64,000 nucleotides of DNA from Rhizophagus irregularis (Eukaryota; Glomeromycota; Glomeromycetes; Glomerales; Glomeraceae): the NCBI RefSeq assembly GCF_026210795.1, contig NC_089440.1, forward strand, positions 248,001 to 312,000. Direction: 5' to 3'. Made by a program: the position numbers and the translations under genes. The notes beneath the pieces are model-generated. The model did not search any database, was not told where the DNA came from, and saw only the letters and a program-made list of their open reading frames with translations. Positions 11,127-22,962 of the stretch are shown here, one piece after another; position 1 is the stretch's first letter, and the number at the start of each line of letters is the position of its first letter.

Positions 11127-12617
11127 TTATTTTTTAACAACTTGAAAAACTTCATAATCATCAGCTCTAAAACTACCTGTAGGTATATCAATTTTAGGAT
11201 AAGAGCTATAATTATCTATATTACTATACCAAGTATCTTTATGAAATTTTAAATCATTACCACCACCAAATACTGGACCATTATTGCCCGAATAATAACA
11301 TAAAGAATATTGATTACCATTGCTATAACTCACTTTTGCACTTTGGGGATCATTAAATGAGAATATAAAGCTATCATAAGTAGATTTATGCTTCTCTCTT
11401 GAATTCAAATCCCAATAAAACGGATTATATCCTCCAACTATTTGCTTTGAATCAGTGACTTTAACTACAACAATGGTAGCTCCTTTGTTATCACATTTTT
11501 CATGAAATGCTGCAGGTGTATTACCATCTCTGCTGGCTCTATATAAAAGATGAAAATTATAAGGAATATATTCAGGAAATTTTTCTTTTCTATAAATCCA
11601 TTTTGCGAAGGTTTCAATATGACTTTGATTAATTATAACAGAATCAATATTACATTTTGATTGTCTAGGAGGTCTTTTATCCTCATTTAACTTATTTTGA
11701 GCATAAAATAGAAGAATGGTATTAATTAAATCTTTCGGAAATATTTCTTTAAACGGATATATTTTAGTAACAAAATTTTCCGTAGAAATATAACAAAACC
11801 TTATTAATGAAATAAATTTATGAATAGTTCTCTCCATAATGGTGATTTCTTCATTATTCCATTGTGTAGGATCTTGTGAAATATTAGAATGTTGAGCCAG
11901 ACACCATTTAATCAAATTATCCCAGATAACAATTTCATCTAACAATAAATCATCTCTTTTCAAAAGTAATTCTAATAAAGGTGATTTCAAATTAATAAAT
12001 TTATCAGAATTAAATAATAATTCTGGTTCTTCACAAATTTTCTTTATAAAATAATTGAATAAATCTTTGAAAGTTTCATAATGATAAATTATTTCAAGAA
12101 TTTCTAGAGGATTTTGTTGCAAAAATTCGTTTTGATATTTAATTAAATATTCTTGAATATGATTGATTAAGGTTTGAATATTAAGTTCATCTACTGCTAT
12201 CAAAAGTTTTAGAATATCAGGTCCTTGTAATTTCTTCAAATCAATCTTCCCACAATAAATAAATCTGAATATAAAAATAAGTTTTAATTATAATATTTAA
12301 ATTTAATTTAAAATATTTCATTATCATCTTAAATTTTAATTAATATAGAAACTTTAAGATTACCTTAAAATCATATCAAATAATTGAGGTGAAACATTAG
12401 GTTTTCTAAAGATGAATTTTCCATCTTTCTTTTCATGCCATTCCTTAGAGAATGCAGCACGAAAATATTGGGACCTAATACGTAAAATACTTGAATGTGC
12501 ATGTATTTCCTTTAAGTTTTCATTTTCACCAACGTAAATAATAACATTATAATCTTCATCAGTTTCAAGTAATTTTTCGTAATCATCGGCCACTTCTTGA
12601 GAGCATTCGAAAGTCAT
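11127..12617 (-). CDS. BTB-BACK-TLDc protein, 463 aa, two exons
   Basis: complement(join(11127..12264, 12364..12617)), 1392 nt, with a 99-bp intron at the same phase-2 Arg position as the other family copies. The BTB domain is near residues 22-118 (YNVIIYVGEN, IHAHSSILRIRSQYF). The BACK-like region has FNSDKFINLKSPLLELL and EIVIWDNLIKWCLAQHSN. The TLDc domain has IPYNFHLLYRASRDG, FHEKCDNKGATIVVV, IVGGYNPFYW, YDSFIFSF and ends VFQVVKK. It is uninterrupted. The region 5' of the ATG has a similar but decayed copy at 15808-15985. The likely role is as for the copy at 2184: a Cul3-adaptor or scaffold type protein with a TLDc domain, with the specific partner unknown. Confidence 0.93.
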
Positions 12618-13455
12618 TTTTTTTTTAATAGGTAAAAAGCGTAAAGTTGAAATGTTGAGAGAAATTCTATTTCAAATGTAACATACATATATATTAACTG
12701 TAATTGGAAATAACATGCAAATCATTTCATGGGAACTTATCACAAACGTACCACAGCCGCATTTCAGTACCACGAGCGAATCGAGCGATACATTAGATAA
12801 ATTCTACCAATTTTCTTACGAATTCGTTATATAGTACGGTACTAAAGTAATTTCACCAGAGTGGGTAATAACATCATCATATCCTTTATTTGTTTCAGGT
12901 AGTTTCTGCTTCTCTGTAAAGAGAACTTTCAATACTTGAAAATTTAAGAGAGTTGATCGAATTTATTAAAAACATTTTGTTTAATGATTTAAATCCTTAA
13001 AATTCTAAACATTTATTATTAACTAAAGGAAAGAATTATAAGCTTAATACAATCTACTTAAAATGCGACCTCATATATGTGCAAATTATTTCATTCCTGG
13101 TTCTTTATGATAATATTTTACGAAGCGAACAGGTGAATAATTTGATAGTACTATTTAAATTAAAGTTTCTCTACCAATAACAGTTTTTTTTTTGGTTTTT
13201 TCTAACACTCCTATAATTTTTAGTACCTCTATCACCTTGCGTTCTTTCTCAAAAGATTTCTTATGTCAATAAATTTGCCTTATTTACGTCTTTCGTTATG
13301 TGACTATAATATTGCAACGTGGTTTATTATCAAGAAAAGCAAATATTCCTGAATCATATTTTGGAAGAAAAGTTGACGTTTTAAATAAAATCTTATTAAT
13401 ATCATATTATTCGCATATTTTTTTCCCCAGAAATTCAATACAAGATTGACAAAAC
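12618..13455. other. Upstream region of the BTB gene and spacer
   Basis: Contains the promoter-side sequence of the minus-strand BTB gene; the first ~170 bp are also found in decayed form at 15808-15985. A short stretch near 12866-12915 weakly resembles the BTB exon-1 coding sequence, but I do not call it. There is no other gene. Confidence 0.45.
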
Positions 13456-14287
13456 TTAAATAGCTAAAACATCATTAAGCGCTTGAATTAACGAATTTTG
13501 AATGTAAATGGATAACGGAGTTGAAGCTCTAGTGGTACCAAAATCTATAATATTAAACGCAGGAGTCAAATTCCTAATATTTAATGATCATTATAATTAG
13601 TTATAGTACGATACGTACTAATATGGATAAAAAAAAACACTCACACTCTTCGTGAACTTGTGGGGACTGGATTCTTAGTTTCCCGAACCAGGACATGCCA
13701 TTCGCCGTTCCTATAATATAAATATGTAAAAATAAGAATTTCTTTGTTTTAAAAAAAAAATAAAATAAAAATTATTATACTTACAAATTAGTGTGACTAT
13801 TAGCCTTTCTAAAAAGAAAAATACTCCATAAATTACGAATATCTTGTAAAATAAGTGACTTATTGTTGAGCAATAATTGTGAATTATATATTTTATTATA
13901 AATAAAATATGTTATTCCGATAAATGGATAAACATCTTCGAGATATACTATATTAGAATTTCTTAAAAGGTAAGTTATCCCAAGAACAAATTTCATAAAT
14001 GTTACGAGTGAAGTAAAATTATTAAGAAAAATTTGTTGATATATTTGGGCATTATCAGTTAATATGATTTTTGTAGGATCGATATTCTGATTGGTTACTG
14101 CATCAACAAATCTTTGAAAGTTACGATCTCTTGGATTTAAAACGTTCGTTGTATTATTATTAATAATATTTCCATGTCGACACCAATTCACAATATGAGG
14201 ATCCATATATGTATTAAATAAATTTGATAATATTTCAGAAACGTTATCAATGTTATCATGATAAATAGACGAACGATAAGAATACAT
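13456..14287 (-). CDS. Unrecognised protein, 228 aa, three exons
   Basis: complement(join(13456..13573, 13645..13710, 13785..14287)), 687 nt. The first exon alone ends in a TAA that overlaps a strong GTAAGT donor. Splicing to 13710 and then through a GTGAGT donor to 13573 keeps one frame to a TAA at 13456, and each acceptor is a good TAG. An ACTAAT branch-like site precedes the last one. The two introns are 74 and 71 bp. The protein is Asn/Ile/Leu-rich. It has a hydrophobic stretch (LVTFMKFVLGITYLL, about residues 93-107), a second one around residues 120-130, and a conserved-looking C-terminal block (NGEWHVLVRETKNPVP, then IIDFGTTRASTPLS). I do not recognise the family. A divergent all-helical fold is conceivable but unsupported. 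Confidence 0.7.
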
Positions 14288-15800
14288 TTTAGTATATAAG
14301 TAAATGTACGACTAAATTAACAAGAGAAATATGATAACGGATATCACATATTTTATTTTTAAAAGTCAAATCTCGTGTTAAAGGAAGGAGCAGCCTTTTA
14401 TATTCGTTTATTCAAATATCAGTTACACTGAAATTAACATAAAATATAGACGGTATACTATATTAAAAAAGTCATAGTACTTTTATACAACAAATTGCAA
14501 GTGACCTTTTAAAGTCGGGAAGTTAAAAGTACTACATATAATCATTCAATCATTTCTTTGCATATTCTTAATATACACAAGGCTGTTCTTCAAGGTTCCA
14601 CTACCAAAAATAATCAGAATGAGCTCAACAAATCAAACGAATATTATTGCTTGTTTTTTTCTTTCCCTGTTTAGTCCTCTTTTGTCGCCTTAACGTTAAA
14701 AACGTGCTACAATTATGGTGTGACGGAATTTTAAATCCGTTAACTACTTAACTGTAATTTTTTGCTGATCTCACCATTCAGCATTCATCTGAATACTATT
14801 ATGGTTAGTATGATTAGTACATTGCATATTTGCAAAGGTATATCGGATGAACATTTCCATTATTAACTATCGGAGTCAGATGTAAAATTTTATTATAAAA
14901 TGACTTTTAAATAAAATAAATGATAATGATTACAAATTCAAAATTCAAAGCATATGGAATACGTCCTAATACTGCAATAACTAATAATATTTATAACGTA
15001 ATAATAATTAAATATAAGTTACTTTATTATAAGTAAAATTATAAAATGGAACGTTAACTTACTAATTACATATTACATACTATAATGACTTTTTTAAAAT
15101 TTTTAGACAATTCTACAAAGGGATTTGGATTTTAGAAATCTTTCCTCTTTTTTTTCCCATTCTTCCATGTATGTATTAATCAAAAATAATTACATTTTCA
15201 ATATTTTCACCTGCCGTTCAAATATTTTCTCTTTTTTTGCCATTTTTCCATTTTTGTTATCACCTTTGTTTTACTTTTCTTTCTGATAGTCGAGCATAAA
15301 ACTGGTGAAGTTTCAAATGAATTAGATGAATTAATTGGATAATGTAAATATAACAAGAGATTTATTTATCAATTTCTTTAATGAAAATAAGTAAGGATTT
15401 TAACTTATATTTGAATTTATATTATAATCATCTAAGCGACCATACGCCTTAACTAATTATAAATGGTTATAATTCAAAACAATATTTTATATTAAATTTT
15501 TTATATATCACTTCTAAGTAAATACTAAAAAGAAATTAGAACTATTAGTTAATAACTAATAATTACAATTATTTGAATATTTTTAAATTAATAATTTCAT
15601 TATTTAGATCTCGAAGAAATGAAATTTACCATCTTAAGCTTCAAGAAAATTTTGAAATTCTTAGAAATTATTCTATATGATACTCCTTTCTAGTTAATAA
15701 AAATCAATTTAATAATTCTAAGAGTTGCCTGAACGCTCTTCCTAGTTATGAATTTTAATTCTTCTAGCATAACCTTTTTTCTCTATATTTTATTATACTG
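14288..15800. other. Intergenic, no gene seen
   Basis: AT-rich spacer between the three-exon gene and the BTB 5' relic. Nothing is supported. Confidence 0.4.
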
Positions 15801-15990
15801 GTCACTTCTTGAGGGAATTCGAATTTCGAAAGTCATTTTTTTTCTAACAAATAAAAAAATAAATTGAAACGTTGATCAAAAGTGCAATGCATGTATATAT
15901 TTAGTTGGAAACAAGATAAAAATTATTTTGTGTGAGAACTTATCACATGAAAGTTGTTTTTAAAAAACATGCCGCAGTCAGATTTTTGGT
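15800..15990 (-). pseudogene. Relic of a BTB-gene 5' end and promoter
   Basis: This matches the 5' end of the intact gene at 12617. It has CACTTCTTGAG, then TTCGAAAGTCATTTTTTTT at the start codon, and similarity continues upstream through ATGCATGTATATAT, TTGGAAA and GAACTTATCACA to AACATGCCGCAG. Only about a dozen codons of coding sequence remain before homology ends. Promoter and start codon were therefore duplicated while the coding body was lost. Confidence 0.65.
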
Positions 15991-16397
15991 CTTTTATTTT
16001 AGAGCGAAACAAATGTTGGTTTGGTAATTTATTTATTGAAAAAGTTATAATATTTAAATTACAAACTAAAAACTTGTAAAATATTTACTACTCTAGTCTT
16101 AGTGTTTAAATAATTCAAAAAGAGAATATAAAAATTTAATACTTGGATAAACTATATAAAAAAGGAATTATTTAAATTACAAACTAAGAAATTTTACTAG
16201 TGTTACTAGTGTTTAAATAAATCTAAAAGAATAAAATAAAAAACAATTTCTGTTAAATACATCATGTGATCATGTCAAATGTCACTTTAAAAAATAAACT
16301 ATAATTAAGTTATTTCATCTGAATAATTAAATAAATACATTTAATTTTACATAATAAATTTTCAAGATCAATTTTCTTTATATACTATATTACATAC
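15991..16397. other. Spacer, no gene seen
   Basis: AT-rich. Part of it (AAATTACAAACTAA, then GTGTTTAAATAAT) recurs within the stretch and again near 18950-19020, suggesting a short dispersed repeat or duplicated 3' flank of the neighbouring kinase genes. Confidence 0.4.
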
Positions 16398-17463
16398 CTA
16401 ATTATTTATATCTTTAATTATACAATCATTCAAATCTTCAGTTATACCAGTAGAAGAATCTTGTGAATCTTCACTTTCAAGAATTTCATTCAATTCTTTA
16501 CTAGTAAAATCAAGTAAGCGACTTCTATAACATGCTTGTGGATGAGTTTCAGTAGCAAGATTGTTATGCTCAATTGGTGCATTTATAAATTCCACAATTT
16601 TGCATTTTAATTCTTTATTGATCTCTTCAATTTTCTTTTTATAAGGGAAAAAAATCCATTTTTCAATAATATCAAAAACTTCTTTAAAAGATGATCTTTT
16701 CAAAGGATCTTCATTCCAACATTAATCTACATAGCATTGGGAAGTATTTTCAATAATTTCAAGACGTTCACCCTTACAAATACTTAAACTAAGATGAAGA
16801 TCATGTGCTCTATTATTAAATGGTGGTATTCCAAATGTAAATTCCCACATAATAATAGGAAAACTATATATATCACTAGCTGGAGTATAAGATTTGCCTC
16901 TTAAAACTTCAGGCGCCATAAATGGTATAACACCATAAATATCATATTTTTTCAAAAATGATTTTACAGGTTGACATAATCCTAAATCACAAATATAAAT
17001 TTTACTCTCATCATGATTTAAAATATTGCCATCATGAAAATCACAATTAATAAGATTTTGCTCATATATATCTTTAAGTCCAGAAATAATTCTATACAGC
17101 ATATATAATTTTTGATTCCAATTACTTTCAATTATTCTTGTTAAGATTCCTCTTAAATTACCTTTATTTGCATAATCCATCACTGCCATATATTTCAAAG
17201 TATCTGGATTTTTTGTAAATCCATAAAAATAAATAATACTTTCATGCCATTTCCACTGTAAAAAAATAATATATATTAGTATAAATAAATATATAATTTG
17301 AATTAAAAAAAATAAATAAATAATATACTATCATACTTCATTTACGTCATTTAAAAATTCATTTAAATTTACATTTAAATCATTATGACATTTAAGAATT
17401 ACTTCTTTACTTCTATCATTTAAAAATGCTGGATGCTGATTAAAGTCTTCGCCATCTTTATAT
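16398..17463 (-). pseudogene. Truncated, broken TKL kinase
   Basis: Exon pieces: 17337-17463 (a block like the β3 strand with EVILKCHNDL, no glycine loop before it), then 16398-17255 joined across an 81-bp intron. The C-lobe has PFMAPEVLRGKSYTPASDIYS and, further on, CWNEDPLKR. An in-frame TAA at about 16720 sits between CYVD and CWNED, where homologues have an LMKK-like tetrapeptide, so a small deletion made the stop. The catalytic loop reads INCDFHDGNIL, with the HRD His and Arg replaced by Asn and Cys. The tail keeps the family HPQACYRSRLLDF motif. The glycine-rich loop and zinc module are absent at the 5' end. I infer a dead copy of the family represented intact at 26195-27794. Confidence 0.85.
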
Positions 17464-17970
17464 TAAAGTTAACTAAATATTATGTAAATTTCAATTTATG
17501 TTACATAAAATTTTCACATAGATTTATATTGTAATAGGTTTAAAAATACTTGTCTATTTTATTTAATTTTTAAATAAAAACTATACTAATATATTTTATA
17601 TTAAAACACAAACTAATATTTCAATCTAAATCTAAGTCTAAGTTAGCACAAAATATGTATGTATAGCTTGCAATCACATGACATAACCATCCTTTTCTTA
17701 AACTTTTTAAATTATTTATAATAATAGGTATTTAAAAGGTCATGATTTAAATATAAAGAAATAAATAATAAATAAAATAAATGAACATTTTGTGGCTTAA
17801 ATGATTATTATTCTACAGCCAAATAGGATCATGCTTCTTTCATCATGCTGATATTTTTTTTATTAAGCTATAAATAAACTACCATTGCATAATTATTATT
17901 GATATTTTTGACGTTGTTTAATCAATAGTTTATTGTATTTATAAGATGATCATTGGCGGCTGCAGAATAA
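17464..17970. other. Spacer, no gene seen
   Basis: AT-rich stretch where the missing 5' half of the truncated kinase would have been. No coding similarity is recognised. Confidence 0.4.
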
Positions 17971-17973
17971 CAC

Positions 17974-18043
17974 AGTTATTTGATATTGGTCATCCGAACT
18001 GCTTCGCAGTTCGGTGATATTCTAACCCCCCTATCAAATAACT
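17974..18043. mobile_element. 70-bp inverted-repeat MITE with inner hairpin
   Basis: The ends AGTTATTTGATA and TATCAAATAACT are a perfect 12-bp inverted repeat. Inside, CCGAACTGC-TTC-GCAGTTCGG forms a perfect 9-bp stem with a 3-base loop (17994-18014). It is a compact non-coding palindromic element. No target-site duplication is obvious. Confidence 0.55.
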
Positions 18044-19095
18044 AATATATATTTTGCATGATCGGCATTAATTGAAAAATCAAAAGTGCTAAAAGTCCCT
18101 AAAGATAAGATACAAGAATGAAAAACAAAAAATCAACAAGATGATAATAATCCAAAAAAAAACAAAAATCAATTAGTTTTACAACTTCATTGATAATTTT
18201 ATGTGATTACCAATGTGATTTGTATTTCATTTAAAACAGTTTAATTATAAATTATTTGTATAAATACATTTTCTGAATTTACAATTTATAATATTAAATA
18301 ATACTTATTTAAAACTATATGAAATATGTTTGAATTTTAAATAAAAAATCTACAGACATATTTTACTCATTTACATAAAATCCGTGTTGGGTCCTTAGAA
18401 TATAAAATAGTGTATGTAAATTTTATATAGAACTTTTCATCTCCTTTCACTGCTGCACAAAAAATAACAATTCTGAAGGTATGATAAAATTAAGATACTA
18501 AAAAATTTGCATACTAATTATCTCAATTATGGTTAAAAAATATTAGAAATGAACAAGTTCAAAATAATTCACATTTCATATATTTTACATTTTATAGTCC
18601 TAACTCCCCTTTAAACTTGAACTCTTATTCATAATAAATATCCGTATTTGATTCAATTTATAAAATCTTAAAATACGAAATAAAAGAAAACCTAAAAAAA
18701 TGCTTTGAGCGTAAATATCAAACAAAGACAAAAATTATTATCTTCAATTGAGAGAAACCCATGAGTGAAATGTTTTTGATCGGCCATTTTTTTATATATA
18801 AGCCGTTAGTATTGTTGAGATAAAGATGATAAAGATATCATAAAATAGATAAATAAGAATAGATGACGACAAAAATAAATTGTTATTATAAATTTTTTAT
18901 TGATAATTTATACATTTAAAAAATATGAATAACTTTATTATATAATTTATTTAAATTACAAACTAAGAATCTTGTAAAACATTTTTTCTACTGCTCTAGT
19001 CTTAGTGTTTAAATAATTCAAAATAAAGTATAAATAAATGATAAAATTTGGAATATAATATAATATTTGTTATTTTAATTTTATAAAAAGTCAAT
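18044..19095. other. Spacer, no gene seen
   Basis: AT-rich spacer. It contains a second copy of the TTTAAATTACAAACTAAGAA-like motif near 18950, also seen near 16170. No gene is supported. Confidence 0.4.
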
Positions 19096-19820
19096 TTAAA
19101 ATCCATCTAGAGAACAAATTAGTAAATTAATTAGTTTGCTTTAAAAAGAAATCTTATTTATTTAAAAGCTTACCATCAGGAATTTCTAGTTCATCTTGTT
19201 CTTTTGAATGAAAATTTAAATTATTATATATTTCGTCATCATCTATAAAAAAATAAATATAATTAAAATAGCGTAAGAATTATTTATTATTATATAAAAT
19301 TTTCACCTACCGTCGGTATTAATATTTTGCCTTTTTATTTGTTAAGTTATTTCTAATAAAAGTCACGTTTAATAAATGAAATTGATATAAAATGAATTTT
19401 ATTTGTTAGTAATTTACTTACCATTTGAATTTATCTGCAATTTTTTAAATTCTTTGGGTAATTTTTCATTATAATCTAGATTAAGAATAAAGATATTTAT
19501 TATTATAGAAATATTGTTATTTCGATTATAAAATTTAAATATATTACCCTCAAAAGTATTAATTATTTTCGATGGTTTATTACTATTCTGCTCATTTGAT
19601 TTATTAAAGTCGTTAACTAAAATAAAAATTAATTATTAAACATTATTATATGAACACTGTAATGTTAATAGATACTTAACATTGTTAGGAATGTTAAAAT
19701 CATACAATTTACTATGAAACGCTATTAGTAGTAAATAAAGTATTTTAAAAATTAAATTCTTATAGTAACCAAAAATGGTAATAATTATTATTTATATGGT
19801 TAGTATACCTTCTTGTTCTT
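19096..19820 (-). other. Orphaned kinase tail exons (five mini-exons)
   Basis: Five exon-like blocks with good AG acceptors (the last ends at a stop, the others at GT donors), all readable in phase 1: 19809-19820 (12 nt, EEQE), 19548-19616 (69 nt, NDFNKSNEQNSNKPSK...), 19422-19475 (54 nt, DYNEKLPKEFKKLQIN), 19174-19242 (69 nt, DDDEIYNNLNFHSKEQ...) and 19096-19106 (11 nt, ending DGF-stop). Their internal lengths are multiples of three. They follow the kinase at 20017-21375 but are cut off from it by an in-frame TAA and by the lack of a clean donor near 19890. I infer that they once encoded its C-terminal tail. Confidence 0.6.
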
Positions 19821-20016
19821 CTATTATAATAAAAAGATAACATTAATAATGTAATTTAAAATAGATATATTTATTAATAAAATATTATACATTTATAACT
19901 TCTGTTGCATTTCTTGGTTCAGGTAGATTTTCAAAGTTATGAATTTTACTTGTAATTAATTTGCTACTCGTATAATTTTCTCCTATATTATTCATATCTA
20001 AATTATCCATTACTGA

Positions 20017-21375
20017 TTAAAATAATTCATCTGGCGTATTTTGATAATCTAAATAAATTTCATTTATTTTTCTCCAAAGTGCATTAGCATCAGGTCTTTT
20101 TAATGGATCAGCATCCCAACATTCTTTCATTAAATTTTTATATTCTAATGGAGTTCCTGGCACAATTTTTGGTCTTAAACCATTAATAACATTCATTACA
20201 ATATCATTTTCATGTTCATAATTTATAAATGGTGGTTGTCCAGATGAAATTTCCCACATAAGAATTGCAATACTATAAATATCAGATGCAAAAGTATATT
20301 CTCTTTCAACAATAACTTCGGGTGCTATGTAAGGAAGATTTCCATATATACTTGTTGAAGATTTATCAGCAGGTCCACAAAATCCAAGATCACTAATATA
20401 CCAACGATCATTAAATTGCGAAAATAATATATTTCCAGAATGCAAATCTCTATGAATTGCCTTCTCATCATGAATATAACTAAGTGCAAGGATTATTTCA
20501 TAAGTAATTTTAATTCTATCTTTCCATGTAAGTTGATTATGATTTTGTTGTAAATATTTTCTTAAATCTATATCCATTTTTTTCATTACAAGCATATAAT
20601 TTTTATTTGGTGGATTTTGTGTTAAACCAAAACACCGGACAACATTTGTCCATTTATTATTTATAGTTAAATGCGATTTAGCCTAAAAGACAATAATTTG
20701 TGAAATACTAGTGTTACTACAAAAATTGACTAATTTTATAAAATATAATAAAATTATACAAACCTCTTCAAACCAACTTTGATTTGCACTTTCAACGTTT
20801 TCTAACGTTTTAAGTACTACTTTTGCCACTATATTTTGTATTCCAGGTCTTTCATCCCTTTTTAATTGGTTTTTTTCAGAATCCCATTCTTCATATTCTC
20901 CATTAATCCAGTCTGCTGTATAAATTTCTGAAAATCCACCTTTTGTCAAATAATTAATATTTTTCAAATTGCTATACGGGATCCATTCAACTATATTCCG
21001 TGGTTCAAGTGATTTCATTTGACATTTCTGTATTAAATTATCAATATCATCATTTCCAGATGTCCAATTTGAAAAATTTTCTTTTAAATAATTGCGAACA
21101 CAATATTCACAATATAATGTAGCTAAACATTCTTGGTTACAATTTTCACAAATTCTTTTTGTTCCTGAATCAAAAATAACTTTATTTCGATCATAATTTT
21201 TAGTTAATAACCTTATTGCCTCGGATTTTTCTTCATTTGTAAGAATTTTATCAGCAAGAACTGTTAGTTGTAGGAACTCAAATTGTTTATGTATATCATT
21301 ATGAATTTTAGTATCAGTTAACATTGCTGCTCTTTTATTTGTTGCATAAATTAATTCATATCGAAGAGTGGACAT
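20017..21375 (-). CDS. TKL protein kinase, 425 aa, tail truncated by a stop
   Basis: complement(join(20017..20682, 20764..21375)) with an 81-bp phase-0 intron. The N-terminus has a CxxC pair module (CENCNQECLATLYCEYC, about 76-92) and the family linker NWTSGNDDIDNLIQK. The kinase domain starts near 145 (YLTKGGFSEIYTADW), with VVLK lysine, IHRDLHSGNIL catalytic loop, SDLGF replacing DFG, and APEV. The end of the C-lobe is intact (CWDADPLKRPDA). Translation stops at TAA 20017 after PDELF. The same frame stays open after that stop and encodes the family tail motif NLPEPRNATE near 19905-19930, so the TAA (probably from CAA) is a tail-truncating change. The catalytic residues look functional. The likely product is a Ser/Thr or dual-specificity kinase; the substrate is unknown. 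Confidence 0.85.
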
Positions 21376-22555
21376 AATGTAATTAATAAATTAAAAAGGG
21401 AAAGAAAGAATTACTGTATGTTTCAAGTTCGTTACTCAGATAAATTAGTAAATGCAAATTGTTGATCAAAACTTGTACCACCATAATCCCCACATGAATA
21501 GATCATAAGGCGCAGTATCAACGTTCGTATTTTAGAAATACAATTTGTGTGACAAACTTTATTATTTGATTCCGTATTGATTAATATTTAATTTGACGAA
21601 ATAAAAAATCTAACTTTCAAAGTTGATTGAGACTAAATTAATTAAATTCAATATAAATATGGTTGGTAAAAAAGGCCATCTTTTTAAAATCTATTTAAAT
21701 AAACAACATATCGAGTAACGGATATTAGTAACCATTCAATTTATTATTTTTCTTTAAAGAAATCATAAGTTAGAGAAGAAATTTTGTAGAATTATCATTT
21801 CTTCATTGAAATATGGATTACGTTACGAATAAATAGTTGAATTAAATATATAGTATAAATTGATAAAGCACTTTAAAAACTGGATAAATAAAGAAACCAT
21901 TATATTGAATTAAGTATATGTAATAATTTCAATTTAACATTACAAATAAATTATTCTTTATTATAATATTCATTTAATGATTTTAGTAAAAACAAACGAA
22001 CATCAAATGTAAGTTTAACCTGCATTAAAGTAGACTTATAAAATATTACAAATTTAGAAAATATAGATTAAATAAGTGCTAGGCCTCAAAAAGATATATA
22101 GTTAGTTGCTCTTTGTGACAAACCATTCGCATTTTAACATTATATTCAATTATGCATAATTTTAAAATTTTTGCGTTTTGTCATTAAAAATAAAAATATT
22201 TGCAACGTTTATCATAATATTAACGGATAAAAATTTTTGTTATGTGCAAATGATAATTAGTTTTTTGATGCCTTTATTATAATATGATTTTAGTTAAAAT
22301 ATTTATTGATTTTCCATTATAAAATTTAAATTACAATTTTTATAATTTTATAATTTAAACTTATAATATTAAATAGTGTTGTAACAATACGCAACGAATG
22401 TAACTTTGAAATCTCATAGAATTTCTTCACTTTTTTTTTATAAAAATTCAGCTTTAAAATCTTGTGTCCAAATTATTAAAAACAAGAGTCGAATATTTTT
22501 AAAAACATCATACTTTTAATAAAATCATATCTTATTAATTTTTTAAATTAAAACC
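21376..22555. other. Spacer, no gene seen
   Basis: AT-rich DNA upstream of the minus-strand kinase. No ORF, repeat or RNA gene is supported. Confidence 0.4.
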
Positions 22556-22559
22556 TTGT

Positions 22560-22822
22560 TTTTTTTATAAAGGCTTTTTTGATAGAATTTCTTTGGGAAT
22601 TTTTTTTAATAAAAAGATTTTTTTTTGATGAAAAATTCGTTAGAGAATTTTCTTCATTGATAGGGATGGATAATTTCGTTTAAAAATTTTATTTTATTTA
22701 ATAGAAATTTCATTGGAAAATTTTTTTTTAATAAGATTTTTTTTTTTTTGACATATACCTAATTTGTTGTAACAATTTTTTTTAACAGGAGAGATTTTTT
22801 TTTGATAGAGAATTTATTATAT
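22560..22822 (+). repeat. AT-rich degenerate array, plus orientation
   Basis: Units of TTTTTTGATAGAGAATTT and AGAATTTTTTTTAATAGGAGAGA type, the same family and orientation as 1015-1645. It runs directly into the MITE at 22841 and then the pyrimidine tract at 22963. That is the same order as in the long-TIR element at 35795-37795 when read in reverse. Confidence 0.65.
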
Positions 22823-22840
22823 CATATTCCTGATTCTGGT

Positions 22841-22934
22841 GGTATCGGAACATTTCGCAGAGCTGAAAAATAATCTTTATTCATAATGCCCCTATTTTTC
22901 GGCAGAACGTCCTTTCGGCGAATGTCTTGTAACT
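22841..22934. mobile_element. 94-bp MITE, degenerate relative of the one at 31506
   Basis: The ends GGTATCGGAACATTT and, in reverse, GTTACAAGACATTCGCCG resemble the terminal repeats of the element at 31506-31648. The interior shares CCCTATTTTTCGGC and CGTCCTTTCGGCGAA. Flanks GATTCTGGT (22832-22840) and ATTTCTGGT (22935-22943) match at 7 of 9 positions, consistent with an old 9-bp target-site duplication as made by Mutator-like transposases. Confidence 0.6.
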
Positions 22935-22962
22935 ATTTCTGGTTGAAGTAAATTGGCGTTAC

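Noticed and set aside
12866-12915. Weak similarity to BTB exon-1 coding sequence upstream of the BTB gene at 12617
   Set aside because: Too short and too gapped to separate from chance in this AT-rich background.
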